NCBI GenBank assembly: GCA_032433595.1
Contig: JASWJB010000185.1
Span: 1-64,000, forward strand
DNA length: 64,000 nt
Reading direction: 5' to 3'
DNA from: Conoideocrella luteorostrata
Lineage: Eukaryota; Ascomycota; Sordariomycetes; Hypocreales; Clavicipitaceae
In this document: in pieces, positions 63,482 to 64,000 of the stretch
How the letters are laid out: every line of letters begins with the position of its first letter
Numbering within the stretch: the stretch's first letter is position 1
Translations under genes and position numbers: made by a program
The notes under the pieces: generated by a model
What the model was told of the DNA's origin: nothing
Databases searched by the model: none
Seen by the model: only the letters and a program-made list of their open reading frames with translations

Positions 63482-64000
63482 ATCCTGGTCTTTGATTGTG
63501 AGAGGTTTATTACAAACTTTAATTTTATTCTTCGTGAAATAAATAATTACCATTTTACCTGATTCAAATGTCGCTCCGCTCCTTCGCTCCCACTCTACTA
63601 CAATAGCTTGCAGTTTATCACGATTGAGCTGTACCATCGGGCTCGCCACCCAAGCCGTAAAATCGTCCACAAAATGACATCGATCCTCCGTTCGCGTCAA
63701 TGCGCCGTTGGACCAGGTCCGCGTTAAAAAAATAAGTAGAGGATCGGGAACAACAGAGATCCTTATGGTAAGCCAGCCTGCAGCAAATTCTTGGCCTCGA
63801 AGGTCCAGCCATTTACCTGTATGGTTGCCGTGCAATGAGAACAAAACACTTCAATCCATCTGAGCAGGTCATCCGGAATCCCTCGTGCTTTTAGTCTCTG
63901 CAGAAGCCTTTCCTTGAACACTCCGTAGTATGTTCCCTTCAGATTAAAGCTGATTAGACTCACGACATGGCGCCTCCTCCAGGCTACATAGATATGTTCT
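63482..64000 (-). pseudogene. LINE (Tad-like) reverse transcriptase relic
   Basis: Minus-strand pieces in more than one frame: SFNLKGTYYGVFKERLLQRLKARGIPDDLLRWIEVF, then VNGWTFEAKNLLQAGLP, NADLVQRRIDANGG and FVDDFTAW with the catalytic Asp pair, then WERRSGATFESGKMVIIYFT. This is the palm of a non-LTR retrotransposon reverse transcriptase. Frameshifts lie around 63690-63780, so it is non-functional. It continues past the right edge of the window, and its downstream side is cut by LTR D. Confidence 0.82.

Noticed and set aside
1..64000. tRNA, rRNA or CRISPR features
   Set aside because: I looked for tRNA B-box-like sequence and for regularly spaced repeats and found none that fold or repeat convincingly.

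Overview
The window is nuclear DNA of a filamentous ascomycete. Genes have short introns (about 49-80 bp) with GT..AG ends. There are two Zn2Cys6 regulators, a HET/NB-ARC/TPR NLR, an M43 secreted metalloprotease, a Fot/pogo transposon and many solo LTRs. A hypocrealean, possibly insect- or nematode-associated, fungus is my inference; the sequence does not fix a species. I see no tRNA or rRNA gene and no CRISPR array.

The left half (1-28 kb) is gene-poor and repeat-rich. It holds a SAM methyltransferase (593-1423), a small secreted protein (3980-4369), an ankyrin relic (about 4675-4940), a nucleoside 2-deoxyribosyltransferase-like gene (6243-6734), the NLR (7338-10454), a small membrane protein (13688-14149), an F-box protein (14591-15946), a Fot/pogo element with two nonsense codons (16851-18678), a three-exon M43 metalloprotease (22651-23706) and a two-exon gene for a pre-pro-peptide with eight cysteines (26750-27102). 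Between them lie solo LTRs of four families (named A-D here) and a non-coding dispersed repeat (E).

The right half (28.7-63 kb) is dominated by carbon-metabolism genes: D-2-hydroxyacid dehydrogenase, a transketolase of dihydroxyacetone-synthase type divergent from an SDR polyol dehydrogenase, a 6-phosphofructo-2-kinase divergent from a tartrate/D-malate dehydrogenase, an aldehyde dehydrogenase of the succinate-semialdehyde class, a flavin monooxygenase, an aldo-keto reductase pseudogene plus the tail of a second one, a zinc-dependent polyol dehydrogenase, an MFS sugar transporter and a Zn2Cys6 regulator. A second Zn2Cys6 gene follows at 61.5-63.2 kb, and a LINE reverse-transcriptase relic closes the window.

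The main result is a shared 16-bp palindromic element, CGG-N10-CCG with consensus near CGGAAWTSSMHTCCCG. I found it by eye seven times, in the promoter regions of transketolase/SDR (two copies), PFK-2/tartrate dehydrogenase, aldehyde dehydrogenase, monooxygenase, polyol dehydrogenase and sugar transporter. This is the architecture of a Zn2Cys6 dimer site, so these eight genes look like one regulon, probably run by the Zn2Cys6 protein at 57092-60049. The PFK-2 has lost the phosphohistidine motif of its bisphosphatase half, suggesting a kinase-only enzyme that would raise fructose-2,6-bisphosphate when the cluster is on. I infer a sugar/polyol or sugar-acid catabolic cluster; its substrate cannot be read from sequence alone.
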